Assembly (NCBI GenBank): GCA_002633025.1
Contig: NMRB01000916.1
Coordinates: forward strand, 114,661-178,660
Direction: 5' to 3'
DNA from: Notospermus geniculatus
Lineage: Eukaryota; Nemertea; Pilidiophora; Heteronemertea; Lineidae
DNA: 64,000 nucleotides
A program made the translations under genes and the position numbers. This document shows, piece by piece, positions 1 through 10,274 of the stretch (position 1 is its first letter; each line of letters starts with the position of its first letter). A model generated the notes under the pieces. That model saw only the letters and a list, made by a program, of their open reading frames with translations. It had not been told where the DNA came from and searched no databases.

Positions 1-162
1 GCTTGTTTACAACTTCGGCGTCTAACTCCTTTAATCTGGGTACTAGATTGATCGCATAAAACACCGAACCTCTCCACCACCGAACATCTCTACCATTAAC
101 ACCCAATGACCTCAATAGGAGTTTTTCGAAACAGCAGTCTGTCTGGGCATGGTTAAACTTAC

Positions 163-364
163 TTTTTTCCGTCACAACGTAAGTATTCAGGATATCTCTC
201 TTATATGTATGTTGGTTAACAGTCCACGCAGTAAAGGGCTTCAAGGTCGTTTTGAGCCTCAAGATGAAATCTACTGGTTTTCCTTGCTTGGCAACCGCTG
301 GGGTACTGGTTACACCGAGAATGGTCCCGAGCTTCTTCTCCTCGGAACAGGAACTTCGTTGTGC
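163..364 (-). CDS. gene A exon 2 (N-terminal domain)
   Basis: This exon is homologous to 6983-7178 and 12417-12612. It enters in phase 0 and leaves in phase 1 (A|gt). Compared with its paralogues it has two extra codons in the variable segment just before NTYVVTEK, with the flanks conserved. Confidence 0.75.
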
Positions 365-712
365 CTTGAAAAAACACATTTTTTTATCGTAGGGCAAGTA
401 ATGAACCTGGGCAGATTGAGATGGCGCCTAGTGTATCTGAATGATGACTGCATCCTTGACTGTGCTCCCTCCGCAAAAAAATGTTCGGGGTAAATGTACC
501 TACATTGTAATAGGCCTGAAATGACGGTGCTCAATCACTCAGAGAAAAAAAATATAAACTCGAGGACTTCACATCATTTGACACTGACGGCCACAATATT
601 TGAATGGTCTTTTTTGTAAAGGAACATGCATCTGTGATCTTGATTATCAACTTACCCCAGCTACTGTCACAGCGACGAGGACAAAAACCACAAGCATCAA
701 CCTTGCATCCAT
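163..712 (-). CDS. Ig-like secreted protein gene A, 5' part (runs off the left edge)
   Basis: Third, partial member of the array. A leader exon (712 to 656) is followed by an exon from 364 to 163, with acceptor tttttcaag and donor gtaagttt. The second exon has 202 nt (67 codons plus one base), six more than its paralogues, and is open throughout in the shared frame. Its peptide carries the family motifs SCSEEKKLGTIL, STPAVAKQG and NTYVVTEK. Because the gene is on the minus strand, its large third exon and terminal exon would lie left of base 1. A second leader exon (2374-2430) lies upstream in a duplicated block and could be an alternative first exon. It is not a truncated pseudogene as far as visible. 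Function is unknown; secretion is inferred from the leader. Confidence 0.7.
656..712 (-). CDS. leader exon A1 (signal peptide, 19 codons)
   Basis: It reads from ATG at 712-710 to donor gtaagttga after 57 nt, phase 0. The peptide MDARLMLVVFVLVAVTVAG has a charged start, a hydrophobic core and a small-residue end, as expected of a cleaved signal peptide. It splices in frame to the exon at 364. Confidence 0.75.
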
Positions 713-1344
713 GGCTCTACTCTGGTCGGGTTCACACGCTGAAGTGAAAATCAAGACCAGTAATCGCAATCTTCACTGGTTAATGAACTTTTGTGATTGC
801 TTGTTTCCGCTGTGAGTCGACAAAAAAGGTTCACATTAATCATAATTTTCAGCACTTGTTGCTCTGATTTCGATGTGATTTTCAATCAATTTCATATTTT
901 TTTTAATTCAATTTATTTATTGTGTCTGCCGCGGTATGAGTTAGATCAAGAATATATAAGTACCACCATTATGGCTATCCACTATGTATGTATACTAAAG
1001 TTCAAGTGTTAGACGTGACGGATAAACAAAAGAAGAGAGCTGAAGAATGAAATCTGAGCGCTGTTGATCTACTCACTTTCCACCTCGAGTTCATTACATA
1101 CATGCACCATCATCAAATTTCTGGGTGTCGTTACTGAAGGCGCAACCCGAACGGCCGAAACGGATGCGCAGCGAGGAAAGACTGCTTTCGCCGTTTTCGC
1201 GTTCGTACATGTAGTTACCCAGGGGTCAAAACCCCATTTTTGGCCAAAATGGGGGACTGGCTGCTGTAGAAGGCCACCCCCTCATAATGTGTTCAGGGGA
1301 CCTCCTGAGTCATGCTAGGGTGGGTGGCCTAGTCATGCTGCGAA

Positions 1345-1540
1345 AAAGGCCTGCGTCCGTTACAGCGGTTTCCGCCGCATTTTGCGGTGAGCGAAGCGGT
1401 TCACAGGATTTGGAGAGTCCTCCGATGATCTAGCAAAATATTTTTTCTACATATTATCCCAAAGCCTCATGAAAACCCCACCGCTCATTGCATGAAATGG
1501 CCGCAGGAATCGCATCGGTGGAAACGGACCTCCGAAGGCC
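1345..1540. repeat. GC-rich foldback-like dispersed repeat in the Ig array
   Basis: The left end reads gcggtttccgccgcattttg; the right end is a diverged inverse around ggccgcaggaa and ggtggaaacgg. It recurs at about 3655-3835 (tandem duplicate), and a diverged copy lies at about 57075-57250 in an intron of the coiled-coil gene. It is probably a non-autonomous transposon. Confidence 0.55.
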
Positions 1541-2373
1541 GTGTTTCCACTGCAGCAGGCTCCGCCAATACATGTAGTTTCCATTTTTGACAGAGGGTAA
1601 GAACTCTAGCGCGATGGAGGTGTAGCCCACACCAGCGGATTTTTCGGCAACGAGTTAGAACCATACCACGATGGAGCTGTTCATGAAACAAGCACCATTG
1701 TGAAGTACTGCATTATGTACCTTTTGTAGCTTTGTAAGAAAAAAAACAAAACGATTTTTTGGTTAATCACGGGTTATATTTTCCATGAGAGTGTTTGCAC
1801 TCTTGCAACTTTCAAGTTGATTGTTCTTTTTTCCTCTCTCCGTATTTTCCGCTCACTTAAGATTCTTCACCTTGGTCCGTAACACATGTACACCCTTAGT
1901 CAAAAGTAAATAGACAGCTACTAAATTCAATATTTCTTTTAATATTAATGAAACGCATTTTTTCTTTTTATACTCACTCATAACAACTGCTTCGGCACCT
2001 CGTTCCACCGAAATGACCCAGGTATACAGTTTAGTGACTTTTTGGGGAAAGATTGAAATTTTGTCAAAAAATGAGGTTTTTTATTATCGCCTTCAGTAGG
2101 GCAAGTAATGAACCTGGGCAGATTGAGATGGCGCCTAGTGTATCTGAATGATGACTGCATCCTTGACTGTGCTCCCTCCGCAAAAAATGTTCGGGGTAAA
2201 TGTACCTACATTGTAATAGGCCTGAAATGGTGGTGCTCAGTCACCCAGAGAAAAAATATATAGGTACACAACTCGAGGACTTCACATCATTTGGTACTGA
2301 CGGCCACACTATTTGAATCACCCGGTCTTTTTTGTAAAGGAACATGCATCTGTGATCTTGATCATCAACTTAC

Positions 2374-2430
2374 CCCAGCTACAGTCACAGCGACGAGGAC
2401 AAAAACCACAAGCATCAACCTTGCATCCAT
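2374..2430 (-). CDS. leader exon A2 (duplicate signal-peptide exon)
   Basis: It has the same 57-nt open leader as 656-712, with ATG at 2430-2428 and a GGG|gtaag donor. No second coding exon lies between it and leader A1, so it is either an alternative first exon of gene A or an orphan left by the tandem duplication. Confidence 0.6.
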
Positions 2431-2678
2431 AGCTCTATACCTCTCTGGTCGGGTTCACACGCTGAAGTGAAAATCAAGACCAGTAATCGCAATCTTCACT
2501 GGCTAATGAACTTTTGTGATTGCTTGTTTCCGCTGTGAGTCGACAAAAAAGGTTCACAATCATAATTTTCAGCACTTGTTGCTCTGATTTCGATGTGATT
2601 TTCAATCAATTTCATATTTTTTTTAATTCAATTTATTTATTGTGTCTGCCGCGGTATGAGTTACATCAAGAATATATA

Positions 2679-3256
2679 CAGGGTGAGTCAAAAAAAATGT
2701 TCCTCCAACTTTCTTGGCCTGCCATACAAAGTTTATGACAGGTACTGAAACATAAATGGTGCTATCCTTTTCCTATGGATGTTTACTAAGTCCTGTGAAA
2801 AAATCATCCATGTGTGACCACGCATATGGTCACCAGAGCCCATTGTTCCACGGTGACCAGAAATGCAAGTTACACAATGTCGAAGCCTGATGTTTGTGGT
2901 CAGTGGGCCTTTTTCCTGATCAATTATGGGGAAGTCACTGATTAAATGTGTTGAACACCTCAGCTTCAATAAAGATATTGATTTTGTCAAGTAATTTCTT
3001 TCTTATTAGTCATTTGACATGTGCATAACATGGAGTACGGTAGTCAGAAAGCCCTACATTGTGTAACTTGCATTTCTGGTCACCGTGGAACAATGGGCTC
3101 TGGTGACCGTATGCATGGTCACACATGGATGATTTTTACACAAGACGTAGTAAACATCCATAGGAAAAGGATGGCACTATTTATGTTTCAGTAACTGTCA
3201 TACATTTTGTATGGCAGGCCAAGAAAGTTGGAGGAACCTTTTTTTGACTCACCCTG
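2679..3256. mobile_element. mariner/Tc1-like MITE with ~200-bp inverted repeats
   Basis: It begins CAGGGTGAGTCAAAA and ends with the inverse, and is flanked by TA on both sides (2677-2678, 3257-3258). Inverted arms cover about 2679-2880 and 3057-3256. The paralogous locus near 957-960 is an empty site with a single TA, which defines the insertion exactly. CAGGGTG...TCAAAA ends with TA duplication are typical of the mariner/Tc1 superfamily. No transposase frame was recognised, so it is non-autonomous. Confidence 0.9.
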
Positions 3257-4213
3257 TAAGTACCACCATTATGGCTATCCACTATGTATGTATACTAAAG
3301 TTCAAGTGTTAGACGTGACGGATAAACAAAAGAAGAGAGCTAAAGAATGAAATCTGAGCGCTGTTGATCTACTCACTTTCCACCTCGAGTTCATTACATA
3401 CATGCACCATCATCAAATTTCTGGGTGTCGTTACTGAAGGCGCAACCCGAACGGCCGAAACGGATGCGCAGCGAGGAAAGACTGCTTTCGCCGTTTTCGC
3501 GTTCGTAGTTTATACCCAGGGGTCAAAACCCCATTTTTGGCCAAAATGGGGGACTGGCTGCTGTAGAAGGCCACCCCCTCATAATGTGTTCAGGGGACCT
3601 CCTGAGTCATGCTAGGGTGGGTGGCCTAGTCATGCTGCGAAAAAGGCCTGCGTCCGTTACAGCGGTTTCCGCCGCATTTTGCGATGAGCGAAGCGGTTCA
3701 CAGGATTTGGAGAGTCCTCCGATGATCTAGCAAAATATTTTCTCTACATATTATCCCAAAGCCTCATGAAAACCCCACCGCTCATTGCAAATGGCCGCAG
3801 GAAGCGCATCGGTGGAAACGGACCTTCGAAGGCCAGTCTCCACTGCAGCAGGCTCCGCCATATATAGTTTCCATTTTTGACAGAGGGCAAGAACTCGAGC
3901 ACGATAGAGGTGTAGCGGATTTTCTGGCAACGAGTTAGAACTATACCACGATGGAGCTGGTCATGAAACAAGCACCATTGTGAAGTACTGCATTATGTAC
4001 CTTTTTTAGCTTTGTAAGAAAAGAAAAAACGATTTTTTGGTTAATCACAGGTTATATTTTCCATGAGAGTGTTTGCACTCTTGCAACTTTCAAGTTGATT
4101 GTTCTTTTTTCCTCTCTCCGTATTTTCCGCTCACTTAAGATTCTTCACCTTGGTCCGTAACACATGTACCTATGTAAATCCATCTGGTATGCCGCCGCAT
4201 CCTCCTGCTATCC

Positions 4214-4417
4214 TCAGTCACGCTCCTCTGGTTTGAAGTCAATGTACGCAGCATCTCCCGTGTAATCGTTCAGAGCCACGCAAGCAATCCTAAACTTCTT
4301 GTCGTAAGGGTAAGGAGAAGGGCCGGGGCTGATGGTCAAAGTACTCACACCACCTGAAGCCGTAGTTGTGAATCTTCCACCCTGAATCTCATCCGGCAAG
4401 TCTTCCTCCCGAAAGCC
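4214..4417 (-). pseudogene. orphan 3' fragment of the Ig terminal exon
   Basis: This is nearly identical to 4555-4757: it carries the second half of the Ig domain (DLPDEIQGGRF, YPYDKKFRIACVALN) and the stop codon (4214-4216). Homology stops abruptly at gaaagcc (4417), so the B-strand Cys half and the splice acceptor are missing. It sits just downstream of gene B's own terminal exon. It is probably a duplication relic; use as an alternative 3' end would need a new acceptor. Confidence 0.7.
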
Positions 4418-4462
4418 ACAATGGAAATAAAAAGAAAAATTGTGCCTCGCTGCTATATTACG

Positions 4463-4510
4463 AAATATTGAATTTAGTAGCTGTCTATTTACTTTTGACT
4501 AAGGGTGTAC
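4463..4510. repeat. rearrangement scar: inverted copy of 1888-1935
   Basis: About 48 bp (aaatattgaatttagtag through ctaagggtgtac) is the reverse complement of 1888-1935 in the first block of the tandem duplication. It marks an inversion or template-switch breakpoint between the orphan exon fragment and gene B's 3' end. Confidence 0.75.
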
Positions 4511-4554
4511 CTATGTAAATCCATCTGGTATGCTGCCGCATCCTCCTGCCATCC

Positions 4555-4863
4555 TCAGTCACGCTCTTCAGGTTTGAAGTCAATGTGCGCAGCATCTCCA
4601 GTGTAATCGTTCAGAGCCACGCAAGCAATCCTAAACTTCTTGTCGTAAGGGTAAGGAGAAGGGCCAGGGCTGATGGTCAAAGTACTCACACCACCTGAAG
4701 CCGTAGTTGTGAATCTTCCACCCTGAATCTCATCCGGCAAGTCTTCCTCCCGAAAGCCCCTCCAAATGTTAATACGGTCAGCGTACATGGTGTACGCATC
4801 GTATTTGTAGAACTTGATTGTTGGGGTCGGGAAGCCCTTGGCACGGCAGCTGAAGCGGACACT
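4555..4863 (-). CDS. gene B exon 4 (terminal Ig domain and stop)
   Basis: The acceptor is ccatttcag; the exon enters in phase 0 with SVRFSCRAKGFPTP and ends ...KPEERD-stop at 4557-4555. It encodes 102 residues of a C2/I-like Ig fold with a Cys pair and no core Trp. Confidence 0.85.
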   Translation of the reverse strand, partial: SVRFSCRAKGFPTPTIKFYKYDAYTMYADRINIWRGFREEDLPDEIQGGRFTTTASGGVSTLTISPGPSPYPYDKKFRIACVALNDYTGDAAHIDFKPEERD

Positions 4864-7512
4864 CTGAAATGGAATGAAGAGGTTAGAGTCTTCCGAAAAG
4901 AGGACCTCTACAACCCTCTCCTCAGAAGAGGCTGGTAGTATTCTGTCGATAAGGGTTGGCATTGCCGCAAGTAGGCCTACTCTTAAGCTCTTTGCCTCCT
5001 AACCAAACTGTTTATGCCCCCTACCGCTCCCTACAGAGTGGAGAAGATGGTTTCGGAACTACTGGGCACGGCGAATGACAAGGATTGGAAATACCTACTT
5101 CATTGAAGGTTGCCGCTGTCAGTGGCACGGTTGTCTCATTGAGCGAAGACACTGTTACAGCTTCTATGGTTTCTACGTTGAAGAATAAATTGGTCACTTC
5201 GTTACCAGCTCCCGCACTGCACACATATTCTACTGTCTGGGCCAGGGCTGGGGTGGGGATTTCATAGGCTTGGTAGGCGACCGCAGATTCACCTTGGGAA
5301 TCGTACAAACCCTTGAGTTGCTCTACGACCTCGATTGAACCGTTTTTGCGCCGCGTTATTCTGGCTGCGGCGATGAATGGCCTCTGTAAACCAGCCATAG
5401 CGTAGCATTCGATCACTCTTGGAAGCGTGGTTTTTGGATTTTTGAGGAAGGGAATCACGATTGTGCCGTTGCTATCAAAGTACAAACCACTCGAGTTCAA
5501 CACGTTCGCGTTGTGCTGGTAGTTGAACAACCCAACGGCTGGCTTAGTAGTTGTATCGAGTAGGATGCTGCTTAAAGTGCGGACGTTAATGTAATTTTGT
5601 ATAATTCTAAGACGACACGAGGTTCGTAATGTCATTGACTTGATATTTCCCATTTTCTTTGGTTTTTTCTGGAGCGTGATTTTTCCCCTGATGTTATCTC
5701 TGCTCGGACGCCACTGCTCTCTTTCCCCCGGCCTTGCTCCTTCAGGAAGCCAGTCCGACTCGATCGGATACGAGTCTTCTAGACCGTTGAGAGGATACAC
5801 GGAATCGCCACGCCTCTCATCACCAAAGAAGTAATAGGGACGTTCAATGGTCATAACAGCCGGATCAGTCTTGATTCCAACGGCAATCGAGCCCTCATTC
5901 CTCTCCCGCATGTCGATCACCGACCTTGGTACAGCCAAGGCAGTTGGAAGGTCAAAATTGGTCACGTCCTTCCAGCGGTTGATTTTAAGATAGAACATTA
6001 TCGTATTGCATTCATGAGTTAGATGGAAGGATAAAGCGTAGCCGTAGTATTTCTCATATGCATCCACATGGAGGGTGTAGGTGTATGTTTTGGAGCTGTT
6101 TGAGACGGATCCTTCCTTTCTAGAAGACGCTCGGATACTTCCCTTCGCTGAAAAGAAAAAAGACCTGACATGTTGATAATACGTAGGTATATCCTTACGG
6201 AAGTGACACTCGGGGAGTGTCACCCACCCGTCTTCTGTTTGAGACAACTCGGCTTATGATTTCGCCATGACATTTCCAGTCTTGGTTTACCGGTTATCGC
6301 ATAAAACAGTTTGGGAACCCAAACCACCGTACATCTCTACCAATCATCACACCCAATAACCTCAATTCAGGAGTTTTCACCCCGAGGCCCATCAGGGTCT
6401 TCGGGGTATTGTCATCACGCTGGCGTCTGTCTGTCTGGCGTCGTCGTCGTCGTCTGGCGTCGTCAGTGTATAAGCCCCAGGATAGTACCGGTATGCATGT
6501 AGCATGTGTGTTTGGACTGACCCTGCGGAGATAAGACACTGGGATAACAGGAGGCTGTCTTTGGGCTGTAGATTACGAGGTGAGTGGGTCACTTTCTCCT
6601 CAACAATAGCATGCACACACGACTACTTCCTCGATGCCTTCTTCAGAGCCTCAATAGGCCCTATGCGTACCCCTTGCTGCTGCTGAATTGATTCCGGCGC
6701 CAAAGCAATCTCTATTTTATCGAGAACTGCAAAGCTTTACCGAATTTTCCATGACAGTTGAGATTTTTAGTTTGGGCGCGATGTTTAACATGTAGGGGGT
6801 TTCCTTGTTGATGTTCTATAAATAACCTAGAACTACGTCATTCGTGCATCCAAGATGGCACCCCGGACCTGTCTTTGTATAGCGGAACAGGAGCGCCAGC
6901 GGGTGAAGCGGCAAAGACGGGAACCAGTCTACAACAGCGTGGCTATTTTTCGAAAAAGCAGTCTGGGCATGGTTAAACCTACTTTTTTCCGTCACAACGT
7001 AGGTATTCCGGACATATCTCGTACGTTGGCTGACAGTCCACGCAGCGAAGGGCTTCAGGGTCGTTTTGAGCCTCAAGGTGAAATCTACAGGTTCTCCTTG
7101 CTTGGCAACCGCTGGGGTACTGGTTATATCGAGAATGGTCCCGAGCTTTTTCTCCTCGGAACAGGAATCACGGTATGCCTTATGAAAAAACACATTTGAT
7201 CGTAGAGCAAGTTATGAACGGGCAGGTTTAGATGTCGCCTATTGTATTTGAATGATGATTGCGTCCTTGACTGTGCTCCCTCCGCAAAAAACGTTCGGGG
7301 TAAATGTACCTACAATAGGTCTGAAATGATGGTGCTCAGTCACCCAGAGAAAAAAATATATAAGCTGGAGGACTTCACATCATTTGGCACTAACGGCCAC
7401 ACTATGGACTTTCTTGTAAAGGAACATGCATCTGTGATCTTGATCATCAACTTACCCCAGCTACTGTCACAGCGACGAGGACAAAAAACACCAGCCTCAA
7501 TCTTGCATCCAT
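4555..7512 (-). CDS. Ig-like secreted protein gene B (complete, four exons)
   Basis: Exons join as 7512-7456 (leader), 7178-6983, 6147-5099 and 4863-4555. They total 1611 nt, that is 536 residues plus stop, with phases 0, 1 and 0 matching at every GT-AG junction. The protein has a 19-residue signal peptide and an N-terminal domain split by the phase-1 intron. A ~350-residue middle follows; its end looks Ig-like, with IECYAM as the B strand and EYVCSAGAGNE as the F strand. The terminal Ig domain has FSCRAKGFP and FRIACVALN as the Cys pair, with the usual Trp replaced by Phe. Sequons include NSS, NGT and NET. No transmembrane segment or GPI tail follows the last domain, so secretion is inferred. 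Two further leader exons upstream (7727-7783, 7968-8024) could serve as alternative starts. I do not recognise the family; recognition or adhesion would be guesses. Confidence 0.8.
5099..6147 (-). CDS. gene B exon 3 (large exon)
   Basis: The acceptor is tcttttcag at 6148-6150 and the donor is GAA|gtaggt after ATFNE. The 1049 nt are fully open. Entry is phase 1 (joins to make Thr) and exit is phase 0. It is homologous to 11098-12152, with many amino-acid changes clustered in the middle third. Confidence 0.85.
6148..6982. other. gene B intron 2
   Basis: Intron of about 0.83 kb. It holds a GTC-rich patch (cgtcgtcgtcgtctgg near 6434-6456) and no exon that I can see. Confidence 0.6.
6983..7178 (-). 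CDS. gene B exon 2 (N-terminal domain)
   Basis: It runs 196 nt from acceptor cataag to donor gtaggttt. The peptide begins AYRDSCSEEKKLG directly after the leader, so signal cleavage near VAG-AY is plausible, and it ends NTYVVTEK. Phases are 0 in and 1 out. Confidence 0.85.
7456..7512 (-). CDS. leader exon B1
   Basis: 57-nt signal-peptide exon, MDARLRLVFFVLVAVTVAG, donor GGG|gtaag. It is the leader closest to gene B exon 2, with an intron of 277 bp. Confidence 0.75.
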
Positions 7513-7726
7513 GGCTCTATCTACCTCTCTGGTGAACGCTCAAAAACGTTACACCGGCCTCACACGCACGAGATTTGAACCACTATCGGATTCGATCGGC
7601 TCGCGTGTGGATTTTTGCCTGTCGTCATGGGTGGCGTCCACTAGAGCGCCGACAAGATTAGGAAGGGTTGCGGAAGCAAATTATGCCATTTCGGCATCCT
7701 TTCCGCGTCAGTCGCGAAAAACTTAC

Positions 7727-7783
7727 CCCAGCTACTGTCACAGCGACGAGGACAAAAAACACCAGCCTCAATCTTGCATCCAT
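7727..7783 (-). CDS. leader exon B2 (duplicate)
   Basis: Identical in sequence to leader B1, with intact ATG and donor; it can splice to 7178 in phase 0. Confidence 0.65.
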
Positions 7784-7967
7784 GGCTCTATCTACCTCTC
7801 TGGTGAACGCTCAAAAACGTTACACCGGCCTCACACGCACGAGATTTGAACCACTATCGGATTCGATCGGCTCGCGTGTGGATTTTTGCCTGTCGTCTAA
7901 ACGGCCCTTATTTGAGTGGTCTTTCTTGAAAAGGAACATGCATCTGTGATCTTGATCATCAACTTAC

Positions 7968-8024
7968 CCCAGCTACAGTCACAGCGACGAGGACAAAAAC
8001 CACAAGCATCAACCTTGCATCCAT
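7968..8024 (-). CDS. leader exon B3 (duplicate)
   Basis: Leader of the A-type sequence (MDARLMLVVFVLV...) with an intact donor. The block around it (about 7913-8370) matches 14210-14715 upstream of gene C, so this may be the ancestral promoter-leader unit. Confidence 0.65.
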
Positions 8025-9962
8025 GGCTCTATACCTCTCTGGTCGGGTTCAAGCGCTGAAGTGAAATGTCATGAACTTTTGGGGCAATTAGTTGTTGCCG
8101 CTGTGAGTCGACATCAACATTCACAATTATCATTTTCAGCAATTATTGCTCTAATTTCGACGTGGTTTTCGATGATTTTCATATCTGGTGCTGCATCATG
8201 CTGGTCATAATCCTGCCATCAAGTTTGGAAATTAGCTCATAAACGTGTGGTGTTATGTAACAATGAAGATTCGTTCGCCGAGAATATGATGAGGGCTTCG
8301 GTGATGTCTCGTTACCAGAATTGTGATTGCATCCAAACATGCTGGTGCATACGAGCCTTTCGCACAATCCAAATGTTTCTGTGGACCCTGGAACTCGTGT
8401 AAACGATGGAGTTACAATTTACTGACAAACCCAGAGGAACCGGAGCCAGTCATTGTTGGTTCAGGCCTCTGGGCGGCTTGAGATATGAGTAGGCCTATGT
8501 GTGGATTAATTGTTACGTCGATAACAGTGGTTTATGAAATAGAAATCAGGCGTGATGGAATCATCACATAACAGTGGTTTGGTATAGAACGATGGGATGT
8601 CGACACCCGAACCATGGAGTGGTGTACACCTCTCCATGGTTCCGGGGGGGGGGGGGAGCCTGGCTTGAATCGGCATCCGGGCAACCAGGCGGCGGTGTAG
8701 TGTGTCGTAGGTTATACAAAGGTGATCAATGGACTGTTCTTTCCGGCAAAACCTATCCTTTGTACATAGTCATCAGTGTTTCTGTCCAAGAAAGGCCTGT
8801 TTGGCAAGAAAGTGCGACCGCGCCGGTCGAAAAGGTAGGGCTGGCAAACACGTTCGTCGTCGTGCTCAAAGGGTGTAGTTTTGCCAAGCAAGAAAAACGA
8901 TAACCGATACACTGTAGAAGTCTGTACCATGACTACGTTATTCTGAACGAGTTCGCTTTCGGAAACATAGCTTTCGATAACACTATTAAAAAAAGCTATC
9001 GCTATTTTTGACGTCATTTGCAAAAAAAAACGTTATAAGCCTAAACTGTCTATTCGGGGGAATACCCGTATCGTTATTTCTCAAGATTACGCAGTGTCAA
9101 ATAAAGACGCCACAGTGTTACAAGATGATGCTCCTCTCCGATCGTTGAGGGGCGGGATCCGCCAGTAGTTTGCTTTTTGGAGGAAAGAACCCTGGAGATT
9201 CCATCACGCTTGGCTTGAATCGGCATCCGGGCAACCAGGCGGCGGTGGTGTGTCGTAGGTTATACAAAGGTGATCAATGGACTGTTCTTGCCGGCAAAAC
9301 CTATCCTTTGTACATAGTCATCAGTGTTTCTGTCCAAGAAAGGCCTGTTTGGCAAGAAAGTGCGACCGCGGCAGTCGAAAAGGTAGGGCTGGCAAACACG
9401 TTCGTCGTCGTGCTCAAAGGGTGTAGTTTTGCCAAGCAAGAAAAACGATAACCGATACACTGTAGAAGTCTGTACTATGACGAGGCTATTCTGAACGAGT
9501 TCGCTTTCGGACTTTCGATAACACTATTAAAGACGCTATCGCTATTTTTGACGTCATTTGCAAAAAAAACGTTATAAACTGTCTATTCGGGGGAATACCC
9601 GTATCCTTATTTCTCAAGATTACGCAGTGTCAAATAATGACGCCACAGTGTTACAAGATGATGCTCCTCTCCGATCGTTGAGGGGCGGGATCCGCCAGTA
9701 GTTTGCTTTTTGGAGGAAAGAACCCTGGAGGTAGTGAAGCAGGAATCATAGTGAAATAGCCTACTGCGTTATGTTTCCTTGCTTTGTAAAAAAAAACAAC
9801 GAATTTTGTTGACCATGCACAGGTTATATTTTCCAAATAGAGAGGGTTAGCATTCGATTATTTCGTTTACTTTTCGACACCTTTGGTTCTCATTATTAGT
9901 CTGTAGTAGACCACTTAATTGATGTTAAATACAAGTCCAGTTATCAGATACGCCGCCTCCTC
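8025..9962. other. spacer between gene B leaders and gene C 3' end
   Basis: It contains the upstream block shared with gene C (to about 8370), a 13-G run at 8644-8656 and a 550-bp tandem duplication. No exon was recognised. Confidence 0.6.
8661..9730. repeat. 550-bp tandem duplication
   Basis: tggcttgaatcggcatccgg at 8661 recurs at 9211, and similarity continues to about 9196 and 9730. Both copies keep the same open frame (ending SFAKQEKR) and an opposing open frame. A fragment in the other orientation lies near 14965. It looks like a dispersed repeat rather than a gene, but the twin open frames are noted. Confidence 0.8.
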
Positions 9963-10274
9963 CTAGTCGCGCTCCTCAGGTGGTATAAAGTCAATGTACG
10001 CGACATCCCCCATGTACTCGTTCAGAGCCACGCAAGCAATCCTAAACTTCTTGTCGTAAGGGTAAGGAGAAGGGCCGGGGCTGATGGTCAAAGTAGTTGT
10101 ATCACCTGAAGCCTCAGTTCGGAATCTACCACCCTGAATCTCATCCGGCAGGTCTTCCACCCCCAAGCCCCTACCAATGTAAATAGGGTCTTCGTACATG
10201 TTGTACTCGTCGTATTTGTAGAACTTGATTGTTGGGGTCGGGAAGCCTTTGGCACGACAGCTGAAGCGGACACT
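9963..10274 (-). CDS. gene C exon 4 (terminal Ig domain and stop)
   Basis: 312 nt from an acceptor ending tttcag to TAG at 9965-9963. It has one more codon than gene B's exon (FIPPEERD end). The Cys pair is conserved. Confidence 0.85.
   Translation of the reverse strand, partial: SVRFSCRAKGFPTPTIKFYKYDEYNMYEDPIYIGRGLGVEDLPDEIQGGRFRTEASGDTTTLTISPGPSPYPYDKKFRIACVALNEYMGDVAYIDFIPPEERD

Larger units (their letters stand above)
392..4160. repeat. 1.7-kb tandem duplication containing the leader exon
   Basis: Bases from about 392 to 2095 recur from about 2097 to 4160 at high identity, starting with gggcaagtaatgaacctggg. Both copies contain a leader exon (656-712; 2374-2430) and the same downstream blocks. 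The offset is about 1703 bp before the MITE at 2679 and about 2280 bp after it, which shows the MITE arrived after the duplication. Apart from the leader exons I see no coding sequence here; the open frames in this block are shadows. Confidence 0.9.
7449..7898. repeat. 178-bp duplication carrying the leader exon
   Basis: 7449-7627 recurs at 7720-7898 essentially unchanged, including leader exon, start codon and about 110 bp upstream of the ATG. The unit is not directly abutting; about 90 bp separates the copies. Confidence 0.85.

Noticed and set aside
2733-2990. 85-codon minus frame inside the MITE
   Set aside because: It covers the inverted arm and has no resemblance to a transposase.
7511-7949. 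112- and 93-codon plus frames
   Set aside because: Shadows of the duplicated minus-strand leader exons.
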